Source: Bradyrhizobium betae
GTDB lineage: Bacteria; Pseudomonadota; Alphaproteobacteria; Rhizobiales; Xanthobacteraceae
Assembly (NCBI RefSeq): GCF_004123905.1
Contig: NZ_MZXW01000015.1
Coordinates: forward strand, 186,001-250,000
Direction: 5' to 3'
Length of the DNA: 64,000 bases
The translations under genes were made by a program, and so were the position numbers. The notes below the pieces were generated by a model, which was not told the origin of the DNA, made no database searches, and worked only from the letters and a program-made list of their open reading frames with translations. This document shows positions 1-10,216 of the stretch, one piece after another (position 1 is the first letter of the stretch; the number at the start of each line of letters is the position of its first letter).

Positions 1-63
1 AAGGCGGAAGCGCAATCCGGCACCTTGCAACGTGAAGATTCGCGTGGTTTCCGCTCGACGTGA
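1..63 (+). CDS. possible 3' end of an upstream gene (cut by window start)
   Basis: Frame 1 is open from the first base and stops at TGA 61-63, encoding about 20 residues ending GFRST. The stop lies 30 bases before the SUKH start. If the SUKH gene is an immunity gene, the gene upstream could be its toxin, but 20 open codons easily occur by chance and the fragment itself has no recognisable motif. Confidence 0.25.
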   Translation, partial: KAEAQSGTLQREDSRGFRST

Positions 64-93
64 CTGTTGTTAGTCCTCCGGGGTATTCATTGG

Positions 94-618
94 ATGTCGC
101 TTGAATCACTCGTCCGCAAATTAGAGCCCCCACTACGTCCCTTGGAAGCAACAGGCGACTGGTCCTCCATTGAAGACGCCATGGGCGTCGCGTTCCCGGA
201 TGACTTCAAGAGATTCATAGGAATCTACGGAAGCGGTGTGATCGGAGAGTTCCTTACGATTCTAAATCCCTTCTCCACGAGACCCGAGCTAAATTTGCCG
301 AAGCAGTCCAGGCGGCAGTTGGACGTGCTGCTTGCTTTGCAAGACACGTTCGGCGAACAAATCCCGTTCAAGCTGCACCCGATCAAAGGCGGCCTATTGC
401 CGGTAGGCATCACGGACAATGGAGATGTAATCCATTGGCTCACAAGTGGCGGTGCAGCTGATTGGACAATTGTCGTGAACGAGGCGCGCAGTCCTGACTA
501 CGAACATTTTGCATGTTGCCTGACCCAGTTCATCGAGGGCGTGATCGAAAGATCGATCCGCTGTCGGGCATTTCCGCTTTCCATTTTTCAAGCTCTTCCC
601 GCATTCCGCAGCTTGTGA
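94..618 (+). CDS. SMI1/KNR4 (SUKH) family protein
   Basis: The product has 174 residues. The region around residues 22-48 (DWSSIEDAMG, FPDDFKRFIGIYGSG) is the usual N-terminal signature of the SUKH fold: a tryptophan helix, then LPxDyxxFLxxxNGG-like sequence. Many bacterial SUKH proteins are immunity proteins that bind and neutralise toxins of contact-dependent or polymorphic toxin systems; others have unknown roles. I chose ATG 94 over TTG 67 because it follows a GGGG-type ribosome site and gives the normal SUKH N-terminus. Base composition is unlike the neighbours: bases 241-300 are about 48% GC by my count, whereas the flanking genes are clearly GC-rich, which suggests acquisition by transfer. 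No cognate toxin is visible in the window. The family call is fairly firm; the function is inferred. Confidence 0.75.
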   Translation: MSLESLVRKLEPPLRPLEATGDWSSIEDAMGVAFPDDFKRFIGIYGSGVIGEFLTILNPFSTRPELNLPKQSRRQLDVLLALQDTFGEQIPFKLHPIKGGLLPVGITDNGDVIHWLTSGGAADWTIVVNEARSPDYEHFACCLTQFIEGVIERSIRCRAFPLSIFQALPAFRSL

Positions 619-658
619 CCGGGCAGCAGCCTGCGCATCGCTTGAGCTGAACAAGAGA

Positions 659-692
659 AAGGCCCGGTCACCACCATTGGCGACCGGGCCTT
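659..692. terminator. bidirectional hairpin terminator
   Basis: The arms AAGGCCCGGTC and GACCGGGCCTT (659-669 and 682-692) form a GC-rich stem bounded by A and T runs. It lies between two convergent genes (SUKH ending at 618, ROK ending at 717) and so can serve both. Nearly the same stem recurs at 7509 and 15561. Confidence 0.8.
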
Positions 693-716
693 CTGTATTT
701 TGGCGCCTTCCCGTGC

Positions 717-1985
717 TCACTCAGTCGCCTCCATGCGGGTTCGGTCCACGACCCACAGCGTCCGTCGCACCATGCCCTCGACAATTGCCGCCGACTCGCT
801 TGGACGCAGATAGATCGCCGTGGACTTGAGCAGCCATGGCAACACCGCTTGCTCGAGCCGCTCCTCATAGGCGCGGCGCATCATGTCGAACGCCTGCAGG
901 CCGGGTCCCGCCAGGATCACATGGTGTGGGCGCAGCACGGATATCGTTGCCGCGACCGCCTCGGCAAGCGCGCGACCTGCCTGCTGGAATACGTGCTCGA
1001 GCCGGGGATCGCCGCCCCGCGCGCGCTCGCGCAGGAGGGCCATCTGCGCCTCGGAAGGCTGCTGCGAGGCCGCCGGCGGCAAGTCGAGAAAGGTGCGAGC
1101 GTCGCGGTAGAGCGCGTAGTCGGCGAGATGGGCCTCGATGCAGCCGCGCTGGCCGCAGCGGCATTGCGGCCCGTTCGATCCCAATTTGATATGGCCAATT
1201 TCGCTGCCGGCGCCGGCGCCCCAGCGCGCTTCACCGTCGACAACGACGCCCATGCCGACGCCGTGGCCGACCATGATCGTGGCCGAGAGGCCCTGCGCCA
1301 GTGACGGCTCCGCGGCAGAGAGTGCGAGCGCAACCGCGACAGCGTCGTTCGCCATTACGACTTCGGCGCCGAAGGCCTGGCGCACCGGCTTCACCAGGTC
1401 GATATCGGTGACGGACAGTGCCGGACTCCACAGATGCCGGCCGGTGTCCGCGTTCACGATACCCTGCAGGGCAATGCCTATTCCCAACAGGCGATGGCGC
1501 GGCGTGGCCGTCGCTCCAAGCATCGCATCGATCTGCGCAATCACGAGATCGCACAGCGCGCCCGCATCGAGAGCCCGCGTCGCGATTTCGAGCCGCGATT
1601 GCGCCAGGCCGGAGCCGCTGAAATCCGCGATCAGCGTTTCAATCAGATTCATGCGCAGCGAGATCGCGATGATGCGGCCGAACTCCGGGTTCAGGGTCAG
1701 CAGCACGGCGGGCCGGCCACGGCGGCGGCCGTTCAGTCCGTCCGCATCGTCTTCGTCGGTGTCGTCGGGCCATGAGGTTGCCGCTGTCTCGGTCTCGCAC
1801 AGCAACTCCTCCGCGATCAGCCGCGACGTCAGGCCGGAAACGGCGGGGAAGCTCAGTCCCGTACTCCGTGCGAGCTCCACACGCGGCAACGGCCCCTGGC
1901 GTCGCAAGACTTCCACGAGGCGGCCGCGGTTCGAGCCGCGGGCAGGGCTTGAAATGCGTCTCGGCGGCTCAATTTGGTCAACCAT
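717..1985 (-). CDS. ROK family transcriptional regulator
   Basis: The product has 422 residues. Residues about 20-62 form a winged helix-turn-helix (RLVEVLRRQGPLPRVELARS, then TGLSFPAVSGLTSRL). The rest is a ROK domain with E262-IGH265 and the zinc-binding CxCGxxGCxE motif at C275-E284. ROK regulators of the Mlc/NagC/XylR type usually repress sugar uptake genes and release DNA when sugar binds. It is transcribed away from the ABC transporter at 2241-5843, sharing a 255-base intergenic region, so it is the likely local repressor. An acidic insert (PDDTDEDDADG, about residues 73-84) sits between the two domains. The ligand cannot be told from sequence. Confidence 0.88.
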   Translation of the reverse strand: MVDQIEPPRRISSPARGSNRGRLVEVLRRQGPLPRVELARSTGLSFPAVSGLTSRLIAEELLCETETAATSWPDDTDEDDADGLNGRRRGRPAVLLTLNPEFGRIIAISLRMNLIETLIADFSGSGLAQSRLEIATRALDAGALCDLVIAQIDAMLGATATPRHRLLGIGIALQGIVNADTGRHLWSPALSVTDIDLVKPVRQAFGAEVVMANDAVAVALALSAAEPSLAQGLSATIMVGHGVGMGVVVDGEARWGAGAGSEIGHIKLGSNGPQCRCGQRGCIEAHLADYALYRDARTFLDLPPAASQQPSEAQMALLRERARGGDPRLEHVFQQAGRALAEAVAATISVLRPHHVILAGPGLQAFDMMRRAYEERLEQAVLPWLLKSTAIYLRPSESAAIVEGMVRRTLWVVDRTRMEATE

Positions 1986-1994
1986 GTTGTCTCT

Positions 1995-2016
1995 TTAATT
2001 CATTTTGTGAAGTTAA
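1995..2016. promoter_or_regulatory. candidate ROK operator (imperfect AT-rich dyad)
   Basis: TTAATTCA and TGAAGTTAA form an imperfect inverted repeat with a short central spacer. It starts 10 bases upstream of the ROK start codon, in the divergent promoter region. ROK repressors of the NagC/Mlc type bind AT-rich dyads of roughly this size. This is inference from position and symmetry only. Confidence 0.35.
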
Positions 2017-2240
2017 TAGCTGGAAGTTGGTGGTGTGATCGAAAAAGCACAGCCAGAAAGCGTCGTCTGAGACCCATATTTACTAATATCATACCGCATG
2101 TACTATCTCCGCTTGAAGAAGGAGCCAGTACATCCCGATTTCGATGTTTTTGCTCTGCGACATTTCTTCGCTACGTAAATAAAATAAGGCGCAAAAGCGT
2201 CGTGAAGCCCCTCAGCCGGGGTGACCAAAGGGAGGTGAAC

Positions 2241-3203
2241 ATGAACGGATCAATGACAAAATTGCTAGTGCCGTTGCTCGCGACCGCCGCGCTCGCGATG
2301 GCGACGGGGACAGCGCAGGCCCAGCAAAAGAAGACCATTGCGCTGGTCACCAATGTTGCGGCCGACTTCTGGACCATCGCCGGCCGCGGGCTCGAAAAGG
2401 CGCAGAAGGAACATCCGGAATACAATATCGAATTGATCGTCACCAACGAAGGCACCGCGGCGGGCCAGCGGCGCGAGTTGGACGATTTGCTGGTGCGCGG
2501 CGTCGCCGGCATCTCCATCTCGGTCGACGATGCGCCACACGCGACCGAGCAGCTCAACAAGGTTGCGGCCAAGACCGTGTTGATCACGACGGACAGCGAC
2601 GCGCCGCAGAGCAAGCGTCTCGCCTATATCGGCACCGACAACGTCGCGGCCGGGCGGCAGGCAGGCGAGGAGATCAAGAAGGCGCTGCCGAACGGCGGCA
2701 AGATCGCGCTGTTCGTCGGCACGATGGACGCGGACAATGCCCGCGAGCGGGTGCAGGGGATCAAGGATGCGATCGCCGGCACCAAGGTCGAACTGGTCGA
2801 CGTGTTCACCGACCAGGTGGACTTCGCCAAGGCCAAGGCGAATATCGAGAACGTGCTCGTCAAATATCCCGACATCGCGCTGTTATCAGGCCTTTGGAGT
2901 TACGAGACGCCGCTGATCTATGACGCGGTCAAGGCGGCGGGCAAGGCCGGCAAGGTGAAGATTGTCGGGTTCGACGAGGATCAGCGCACGCTGCGGGGAA
3001 TATCCGACGGCACAATCGAATCCACTGTCGTGCAGCAGCCGTACGAATTCGGGTATCTCTCCGCCACCAACATCATCAAGACGCTGAACGGCGACAAGTC
3101 CTGGATCCCGGCTGACAGCAAGCTGATCGTGCCAACCCAGGTGATCAGCAAGGCCAACGTCGCGGAATTCACCGCAAATCTGAAGGGACTGCTGAAGAAG
3201 TGA
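2241..3203 (+). CDS. sugar ABC transporter, periplasmic substrate-binding protein
   Basis: The product has 320 residues. It opens with a Sec signal peptide (MNGSMTKLLVPLLATAALAM, cleavage predicted after AQA at about residue 27). The mature part begins KKTIALVTNVAADFWTIAGRG, typical of the ribose-binding (periplasmic binding protein type 4) family, with two alpha/beta lobes. It would capture a sugar in the periplasm and deliver it to the ATPase and permease that follow. ATG 2241 is chosen because GGAGGTG lies four bases upstream; the frame is open to 1974 but that part lacks coding character. It is the first gene of an operon-like row with 3262 and 4785. The sugar is unknown. Confidence 0.9.
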   Translation: MNGSMTKLLVPLLATAALAMATGTAQAQQKKTIALVTNVAADFWTIAGRGLEKAQKEHPEYNIELIVTNEGTAAGQRRELDDLLVRGVAGISISVDDAPHATEQLNKVAAKTVLITTDSDAPQSKRLAYIGTDNVAAGRQAGEEIKKALPNGGKIALFVGTMDADNARERVQGIKDAIAGTKVELVDVFTDQVDFAKAKANIENVLVKYPDIALLSGLWSYETPLIYDAVKAAGKAGKVKIVGFDEDQRTLRGISDGTIESTVVQQPYEFGYLSATNIIKTLNGDKSWIPADSKLIVPTQVISKANVAEFTANLKGLLKK

Positions 3204-3218
3204 CTTTCAGCGCCTTTC

Positions 3219-3245
3219 GACGCCCGGCTGGCACAGTCGGGCGTC
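3219..3245 (+). promoter_or_regulatory. intercistronic hairpin
   Basis: GACGCCCG and CGGGCGTC form an 8-bp perfect stem with an 11-base loop, between the binding-protein stop and the ATPase ribosome site. There is no T run, so it is not a standard terminator. Hairpins here commonly protect the binding-protein message from 3' decay or reduce read-through, giving more binding protein than transporter. Confidence 0.6.
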
Positions 3246-3261
3246 GTGCGGGAGGAGATGA

Positions 3262-4784
<1,523 letters not shown>

Positions 4785-4788
<4 letters not shown>

Positions 4789-5843
4789 TCAAGAAAGAAC
4801 TCGGCCTGGGCATGCTGCTGGTCGTGATCGCCGCCATCACGGGCGCGATCAATCCGGCCTTCCTGTCGCTGGTGAACTTGTTGAATATGGCCAATCTGAT
4901 CGGCTTGTTCGGCGTGTTCGCGCTGGGCGAGGGGCTCGTGATCATCACCGGCGGCATCGACCTCTCGCTCGGCTCGATGTTCGCGCTGCTCGGCGTCGTC
5001 TTCATCGACCTTCTGACGACTTATCAGGTTCCCTGGCCGTTCGCGCTGCTGGCCGTGCTGCTGGGCGGCCTGGTGCTGGGAGGAATTCAGGGTTTCCTCG
5101 TCACCCGGCTGAAGATGCAGCCCTTCATCGTGACGCTGTGTGGGTTGCTGATCTATCGCGGCGCCGCCCGGTACTATACGAGCGACTCGACACGCGGCTT
5201 CGGCTATGGCGACGAGGCCGGGACGCTGAGCAGCATCGCCTCCGGCAACGTGGCGGGCATCCCGAACACCTTCATCCTTCTGATCATCCTTGCGCTCGTC
5301 CTCGGCGTGCTGCTGCATCGCTCGGTTTACGGGCGCTGGCTTTATGCCGTCGGGAAGAACGAGGAAGCGGCGCGCTTCTCCGGCATCAACACCAATCTCG
5401 TGATCGCAACCGCCTATATCATCAGCGGCGGGCTCGCCGGCGTTTCAACGGTCCTGTTCGTGTTCTACACGAACTCGGTCTCGCCGAGCTCGTTTGGCAA
5501 CTTCTACGAACTCTACGCGATCGCGGCGGCCGTGCTGGGCGGGTGCAGCCTGCGCGGAGGCGAGGGCTCCATTCTCGGCATCGTGCTGGGGACCGCGCTG
5601 CTGCAAGTGCTGCAGAACCTCGTGAACATCCTCGGGATTCCCAATTCCCTGAACTTCGCGGTGATGGGGACGGTGATCCTGATCGGCGTGCTGGCGGATC
5701 AGCAATTGCAGGCACGTCGTCGGCGCAAGGTGGCGCTGGCCAGCGTCGCACGCACCACGCCGCGATCCGCATCTGCACAAGAAAAGAGCGCACCGCCGCG
5801 CGGCGCGGCCGTGGTGCCAACGCGAACAGGCGATCAGGCATGA
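4785..5843 (+). CDS. sugar ABC transporter permease (RbsC type)
   Basis: The product has 352 residues and is a multi-span inner-membrane protein of the BPD_transp_2 family. It contains the diagnostic EGLVIITGGIDLSLGSM segment near residues 46-62 and the conserved GRWLYAVGKNEEAARFSGI cytoplasmic loop. It forms the sugar channel with the upstream ATPase. The ATG overlaps the ATPase stop by four bases. The C-terminal 35 or so residues after the last membrane span are basic and Pro/Ala-rich, which is longer than in E. coli RbsC. Confidence 0.92.
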
Positions 5844-5964
5844 CAGACACGAGGCCGCGTCGTTGGCGGCCTTCTGGGGGACGGAACGCGTTTCAGGCCC
5901 GTGGGCTTCGGGCAAGGACGTGAGGCAAAATAGACCAAGCCCAAGACGCGGGAGGACGACGAAA

Positions 5965-7314
5965 ATGTTGCGCAGGTTAGTGAGCACTGCACGTGTGTGC
6001 GGTGTCGGGATTGCTTTGTCATCGCTGTTGGGTGGTGGAGTGCATGCGGCCGATCTTGTAACGAAAGCTGCGCCTGTTCCTTATGCCGAAACCGATGACT
6101 TCTGGACCAGGCCGTACCTGTTCGGCGATCTCGGCAGGACAAGGCTGAAGGAGCGGGGCATCGATATCGGCCTGACGCTGGGTGACGAGGCCGTCGGCAA
6201 CGTCACGGGTGGAAGCAAGAACACTGCGGCGAACGCTGGTCAGTTGTGGTTCGGCGCGAAGTTCGACATGGCGAAGCTTGCCGGCATCCCCGGCGGCACG
6301 ATCGGCCTGACGCTGGTCGATCGCTTTGGCCGTAATCTGAATGACCAGGCGGGCATTCCCGCCTTGCAGCTGACCAACGAAGTGTTCGGCCGCGGTAACA
6401 TCCTGCGCCTGACGCAGCTCTACTACTCGCAGAAGCTTTTCGATGACCGCCTCGAACTCAAGGGCGGCCGTCTGCCTGTCGGCTCCGATTTCTTCTTCGG
6501 CCTGTGCGAGTTCATCAACCTGACCTTCTGCGGCGGCCAGCCGGGCAACATCCAGGGCGGCTACATCTATAACTGGCCGGTGAGCCAGTGGGCCGGCGTC
6601 GTGCACTACAAGATCGCGCCGGAATTCACGATTTCGGTCGGCGTCTACGACGCCAACCCGAATTACCTGACGACGGACGATCCGACCGTCTACTTCCTGC
6701 CGGGCGTCCCCCGCTCAAATCCCGCAAGCGGCGTCCTGGTGCCCGTCGAGTTGGTCTGGGCGCCGAAGGGACCGTTGAACGGGACCTGGAGATTGGGCGG
6801 CTGGTATGACAACGCGTCGAGCATTGATGGCGGTCTGCCCGGTATCACCACCACCATCCCGGGCATCGGTGGCGTCCCCGATCAGAATCTCGGGGATCAA
6901 CGTGGCCGCTTCGGCGTGTACGAGTCCATCATTCAGCGCTTGACCGTTGATGGTCCCGGTGCGGTGGGTTGGTATACTTTCCTCAATACGACCGTTGCCG
7001 ATCACCGAACGTCATACCAGGACTACCAGATCGCCGGGGGCTTCCGGCATACCGGAACGTTCACCTGGCGTCCGCAGGACGAAGTCGGCTTCGCCGTGGG
7101 CACGACCCACGTGAACTCGGCCGCGCTGAGCCCCAACGCCGGCGGCAACGAAGTGCCGATCGAAGTCTGGTACGGCTGGCAGGCGACCGGGTGGCTGAAC
7201 CTCAAGTTCGACGCCCAGTATGTGATCAATCCCGGCGGGCGTGGATATAACGCCGCAGGCGTGAAGACCGACAATGCCGTGGTTCTCGGCATGCGCACCG
7301 AGGTGCACTTCTGA
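5965..7314 (+). CDS. OprB-type carbohydrate-selective porin
   Basis: The product has 449 residues: signal peptide (MLRRLVSTARVCGVGIALSS, cleaved near HAA at about 29) followed by an outer-membrane beta-barrel of the OprB family. Supporting sequence includes DFWTRPYLFGDLGRTRLKER, the periodic aromatic strands (GVVHYKIAPEFTISVGVYD) and a terminal aromatic strand ending VHF. OprB porins let sugars diffuse across the outer membrane, which fits the sugar transporter just upstream. ATG 5965 has GGAGG upstream (5951-5955) and begins the signal peptide; the frame is open from 5863 but that part is not plausible as an N-terminus. It lies 121 bases behind the permease and is probably the last gene of the unit. 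Confidence 0.88.
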   Translation: MLRRLVSTARVCGVGIALSSLLGGGVHAADLVTKAAPVPYAETDDFWTRPYLFGDLGRTRLKERGIDIGLTLGDEAVGNVTGGSKNTAANAGQLWFGAKFDMAKLAGIPGGTIGLTLVDRFGRNLNDQAGIPALQLTNEVFGRGNILRLTQLYYSQKLFDDRLELKGGRLPVGSDFFFGLCEFINLTFCGGQPGNIQGGYIYNWPVSQWAGVVHYKIAPEFTISVGVYDANPNYLTTDDPTVYFLPGVPRSNPASGVLVPVELVWAPKGPLNGTWRLGGWYDNASSIDGGLPGITTTIPGIGGVPDQNLGDQRGRFGVYESIIQRLTVDGPGAVGWYTFLNTTVADHRTSYQDYQIAGGFRHTGTFTWRPQDEVGFAVGTTHVNSAALSPNAGGNEVPIEVWYGWQATGWLNLKFDAQYVINPGGRGYNAAGVKTDNAVVLGMRTEVHF

Positions 7315-7347
7315 TGTGACGCTGACCCGCCTGATGCGAAAGCCGGG

Positions 7348-7371
7348 GGCATGCCCGTCGACGGGCATGCC
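7348..7371. repeat. 24-bp perfect palindrome after the porin gene
   Basis: GGCATGCCCGTC is followed directly by its reverse complement, with no spacer. It begins 33 bases after the OprB stop. It has no T tract, so it could be an mRNA 3'-end-stabilising hairpin, a protein site or part of a compound terminator with the stem at 7509. Confidence 0.6.
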
Positions 7372-7508
7372 AATAAGTCCCATCGGAGTGTACGCAACAT
7401 GCGGCGGCCCCGCCATGAGCCGAGCCGCCCTGCAACCGGGACTTCGGTCATCCCGAGGTTATCGCTGCCCGGCGCAACCCACGCGCCGAACGCAAAGCTG
7501 AACAAAAG

Positions 7509-7542
7509 AAAAGGCCCGGTCGCGATGGCGATCGGGCCTTTT
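7509..7542. terminator. hairpin terminator
   Basis: AAAAGGCCCGGTCGC and GCGATCGGGCCTTTT form a 15-bp stem with one G-T mismatch and a four-base loop. It lies downstream of the sugar operon and closely matches the stems at 659 and 15561. Confidence 0.82.
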
Positions 7543-8034
7543 GGTTCGTGGCGACCGCACTGGACTGCACCCCTTAAGTGAGACACGAGAATTACGGTGA
7601 CAGCGCTCGGCTGTCGCTGAAATCGTGCATTGGATTTCCTGAAAACAGAGGCTCTGCGCGTCGCCCACTGGGTGGTGCCGCTGTCGAATGAGCCACGATG
7701 GCATAATGCCACTGTTTTGCCCGACGCGTCAACGAGAATTCGTAAAATACGAAATTGGTGCCGACCTTGAATTGCGCTGAACCTGACGGCGTGCCTCGAA
7801 TTGCGGTGCAGCACCGCGGAATCCCGGCCATTGCCCGTTTGTCGCCGATTTGCTCGGCGCGGCAATGGCTTGATCGAATGGACATCGTACCGTCCGGCAG
7901 CCGCGCTTCTACTGTGCATGGGGTTGTTTTTCACGTTCTTGCAGGACGGCCGCTCGGATCGGCCCAGCAAAGGAGGGCACGGACCGTTGCCCGGATGGAG
8001 CGCGGTGTCGCGAAGCGTGCGCGTCGCGATCTCC
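7543..8034. other. intergenic stretch without a supported gene
   Basis: About 490 bases between the terminator and the end of the AEP operon. Short open frames exist on both strands but none has a ribosome site plus a recognisable protein. The start (7561-7587, TGGACTGCACCCC followed by TTAAGTGAGACAC) resembles an insertion-sequence end, but no partner end or transposase fragment was found. Confidence 0.5.
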
Positions 8035-9378
8035 TCACAAGGCTGACATCGCCTCTTCGAGGATATCGAGGGCCCGGTCGAGTTCAGCGCGCGAGATCGT
8101 CAGCGGTGGGCATAGCGTGACCACGTTGCCGCCGCCGAGCTTGAAGCTCAGGCCTGCTTCCAGGCAGCGATACAAGAGGCGCTCCGCGCGCGCGTTGGCC
8201 TCGGCCTCGTCGCGACGGCCGATCTCGACGCCGAGATAGAGACCTGCGCCGCGCACCTCGGAGATCAGGGGGTACCGGTCTGCGATCGATCGCAGCCGTT
8301 CGAGGGCGTGCGCGCCGAGGACACGCGCTGTGGCAAGCAGCCCTTCCTCCGCGATCACATCGAGCGTGGCGAGGGCTGCAGCGCAGCCGACCGGGCTCTT
8401 CTCATGGGTGTAGTGGCCGAGCGCTCCCTCGGGCACCACGTCGAGATCGGCCCGCGCCACCATAGCTGCCATTGGCATGATGCCGCCGCCCAGTCCCTTG
8501 CCGAGCACGAGAATGTCGGGCGCAGTTTCGGCCTGCTCGCAGACGAACATGGTCCCGGTGCGGCCGAGGCAACTCGGCACCTCGTCGAAGATCAGGAGCG
8601 CCCCGTGCCGATCGCAGCTCGCGCGCACGCGGGGCCAGAAGCCGGGCGGCGGCAGTTCGACCGTGGTCCAACGCATCGGCTCGGCGATCACGGCCGCGAC
8701 GTCGCCCTGCACCTCGAGGACATAATCGATGTAGTCGGCGAGGCGCTCATGCGCATGGCCGTCCTGTCCGAAGAAGCGCGCGGCCAGTCCCGGCGGCGGC
8801 ACATGCTCCGTGCCCGGCAGCAGCGGGCCAGCGCCGCGCCGAAACAGGGCTTCGCCGCCGACCGAGACCGCGTCGAGATTGGCGCCGTGAAACGCGTCCC
8901 ACATCGACACCGTCTTGTGTCGTCCGGTCGCATAGCGCGCGAGCTTCAGTGCCATGCCGATTGCAGCTGACCCGCTGGGTGCCAGCAGCACCTTCTCCAG
9001 CGGCGCGGGCGCCAATTCAACGAGGCGCCGGGCGAGGTCGATGGCGGACTTGTTGGTGTAGCGGCGCGGGCAGAAGGGCAGGGTATCGAGTTGCGACTTG
9101 ATGGCCGCCACCACGCGAGGATGACCGTAGCCGACCTGATGCACGCTGTTGCCGTGGAAATCGAGGATGCGCCGCCCCTGGAGATCGACGATGTGGCTGC
9201 CTTCGGCGGCGGTGGCCACGTTCAGGCAAGGCGTCGACAGCGACTGTCGCAGGAACCAGCGCTCGTCCTCGTCAAGCCAACTTTGGGTCTCTGCGTCGAT
9301 GTGGCGCTGCTGAAACGATCCCCGCTCCGCCGACAAATTGACGTCGCCCTCGGAGGCGCTTATGCGAGACTCGCTCAT
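8035..9378 (-). CDS. pbfA: class III PLP enzyme, probable (R)-1-hydroxy-2-aminoethylphosphonate ammonia-lyase
   Basis: The product has 447 residues with the class III aminotransferase fold. PLP site: D265 in IFDEVPS and Schiff-base K294 in DILVLGKGLGGG. The motif GHYTHEKSPVGCAAAL and the link to phnX point to PbfA, which turns (R)-1-hydroxy-AEP into phosphonoacetaldehyde and ammonia rather than transaminating. It is the last gene of a six-gene row on this strand, 16 bases after phnX, so its product would feed PhnX. No PhnY-like hydroxylase gene, which makes the hydroxy-AEP substrate, lies in the window. An ordinary AEP or other amine transaminase remains possible. Confidence 0.75.
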   Translation of the reverse strand: MSESRISASEGDVNLSAERGSFQQRHIDAETQSWLDEDERWFLRQSLSTPCLNVATAAEGSHIVDLQGRRILDFHGNSVHQVGYGHPRVVAAIKSQLDTLPFCPRRYTNKSAIDLARRLVELAPAPLEKVLLAPSGSAAIGMALKLARYATGRHKTVSMWDAFHGANLDAVSVGGEALFRRGAGPLLPGTEHVPPPGLAARFFGQDGHAHERLADYIDYVLEVQGDVAAVIAEPMRWTTVELPPPGFWPRVRASCDRHGALLIFDEVPSCLGRTGTMFVCEQAETAPDILVLGKGLGGGIMPMAAMVARADLDVVPEGALGHYTHEKSPVGCAAALATLDVIAEEGLLATARVLGAHALERLRSIADRYPLISEVRGAGLYLGVEIGRRDEAEANARAERLLYRCLEAGLSFKLGGGNVVTLCPPLTISRAELDRALDILEEAMSAL

Positions 9379-9394
9379 GTCAGACGCGCTCCTA

Positions 9395-10216
9395 TCAGGC
9401 TCCTGGCCGCTCTCCGCGGGCCAGCCGGCCCTCGATCGCAGCGATCACGGGGATGATGTCGGCGACGCCGTCGATCACGTAATCGGCGCCGGCGGCTTCC
9501 AGCCGCTCGACTGCGGCTGCGCGCCGCTCGGCGAAGGTTTTCGGCGGCAACGCCGCAGTGTCGGCGAGCGACAACCCGAACACGTTGCCGGTGACGGCAA
9601 CGCCGACGGTCCAGCAGCCGCCGTTGAGACCTTCCTTGATCCCGACCTCGGTGTCGTCGACCTTGACGCAGCTCCAGGCCGGCCAGACGGCGAGCTCTAG
9701 AAAGGCCTTGTAGAGCATGAACGGCGTGGGCCGGCCGTCGGGCGTGTCCCCGGTGCAGACGATGCTGTCAGGCGCATAGCCTTGCGCGGCCGCGACCGGA
9801 ATGACCTCGGCCATGATCTCGCGCGTGTAGCCCGTGCTCGAGCCGATCTTCAGGCCGCGGCGCCGCAAGCCGGCGACAGCTTCCGCCACGCCCGGGATCA
9901 CGTCGGCGTAGCGGGCGGCGACCTCGACATTCATCGGTACGAACACAGCGTAGAGCGCATCGATGTCGGCTTCGGTCGGCTCACGCCCATGCTTGTCCCG
10001 CCACGCGGCGGCGATCCGGGGTAAGCGCATCAGGGCGGCGATGTGCGGGCGCTTGGCCATGCCCATCGGCCCGCGCGCCTCGTCGACGGTGATCGTCACG
10101 CCGAAGCGCGCGAAGGCCTCGACGAACACGCCCATCGGCGCCAGCGAGCCGTGGTCCACCGTCGTACCGGCCCAGTCGAACACGACGGCCTGGACGTGCT
10201 CGAATTTATCGGTCAT
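9395..10216 (-). CDS. phnX: phosphonoacetaldehyde hydrolase
   Basis: The product has 273 residues of the HAD superfamily. The nucleophile motif VVFDWAGTT gives D14, and GPMGMAKRPHI gives the Schiff-base lysine K55, the pairing unique to PhnX. It cleaves the C-P bond of phosphonoacetaldehyde to acetaldehyde and phosphate in the cytoplasm. Its ATG overlaps the TGA of the FAD oxidoreductase upstream (ATGA), so the two are translationally coupled. Length is normal for the family (about 270). Confidence 0.92.
   Translation of the reverse strand: MTDKFEHVQAVVFDWAGTTVDHGSLAPMGVFVEAFARFGVTITVDEARGPMGMAKRPHIAALMRLPRIAAAWRDKHGREPTEADIDALYAVFVPMNVEVAARYADVIPGVAEAVAGLRRRGLKIGSSTGYTREIMAEVIPVAAAQGYAPDSIVCTGDTPDGRPTPFMLYKAFLELAVWPAWSCVKVDDTEVGIKEGLNGGCWTVGVAVTGNVFGLSLADTAALPPKTFAERRAAAVERLEAAGADYVIDGVADIIPVIAAIEGRLARGERPGA

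Noticed and set aside
5883..5907. GGAAC upstream of the porin as an EcfG promoter
   Set aside because: No CGTT is found 16 or 17 bases downstream.
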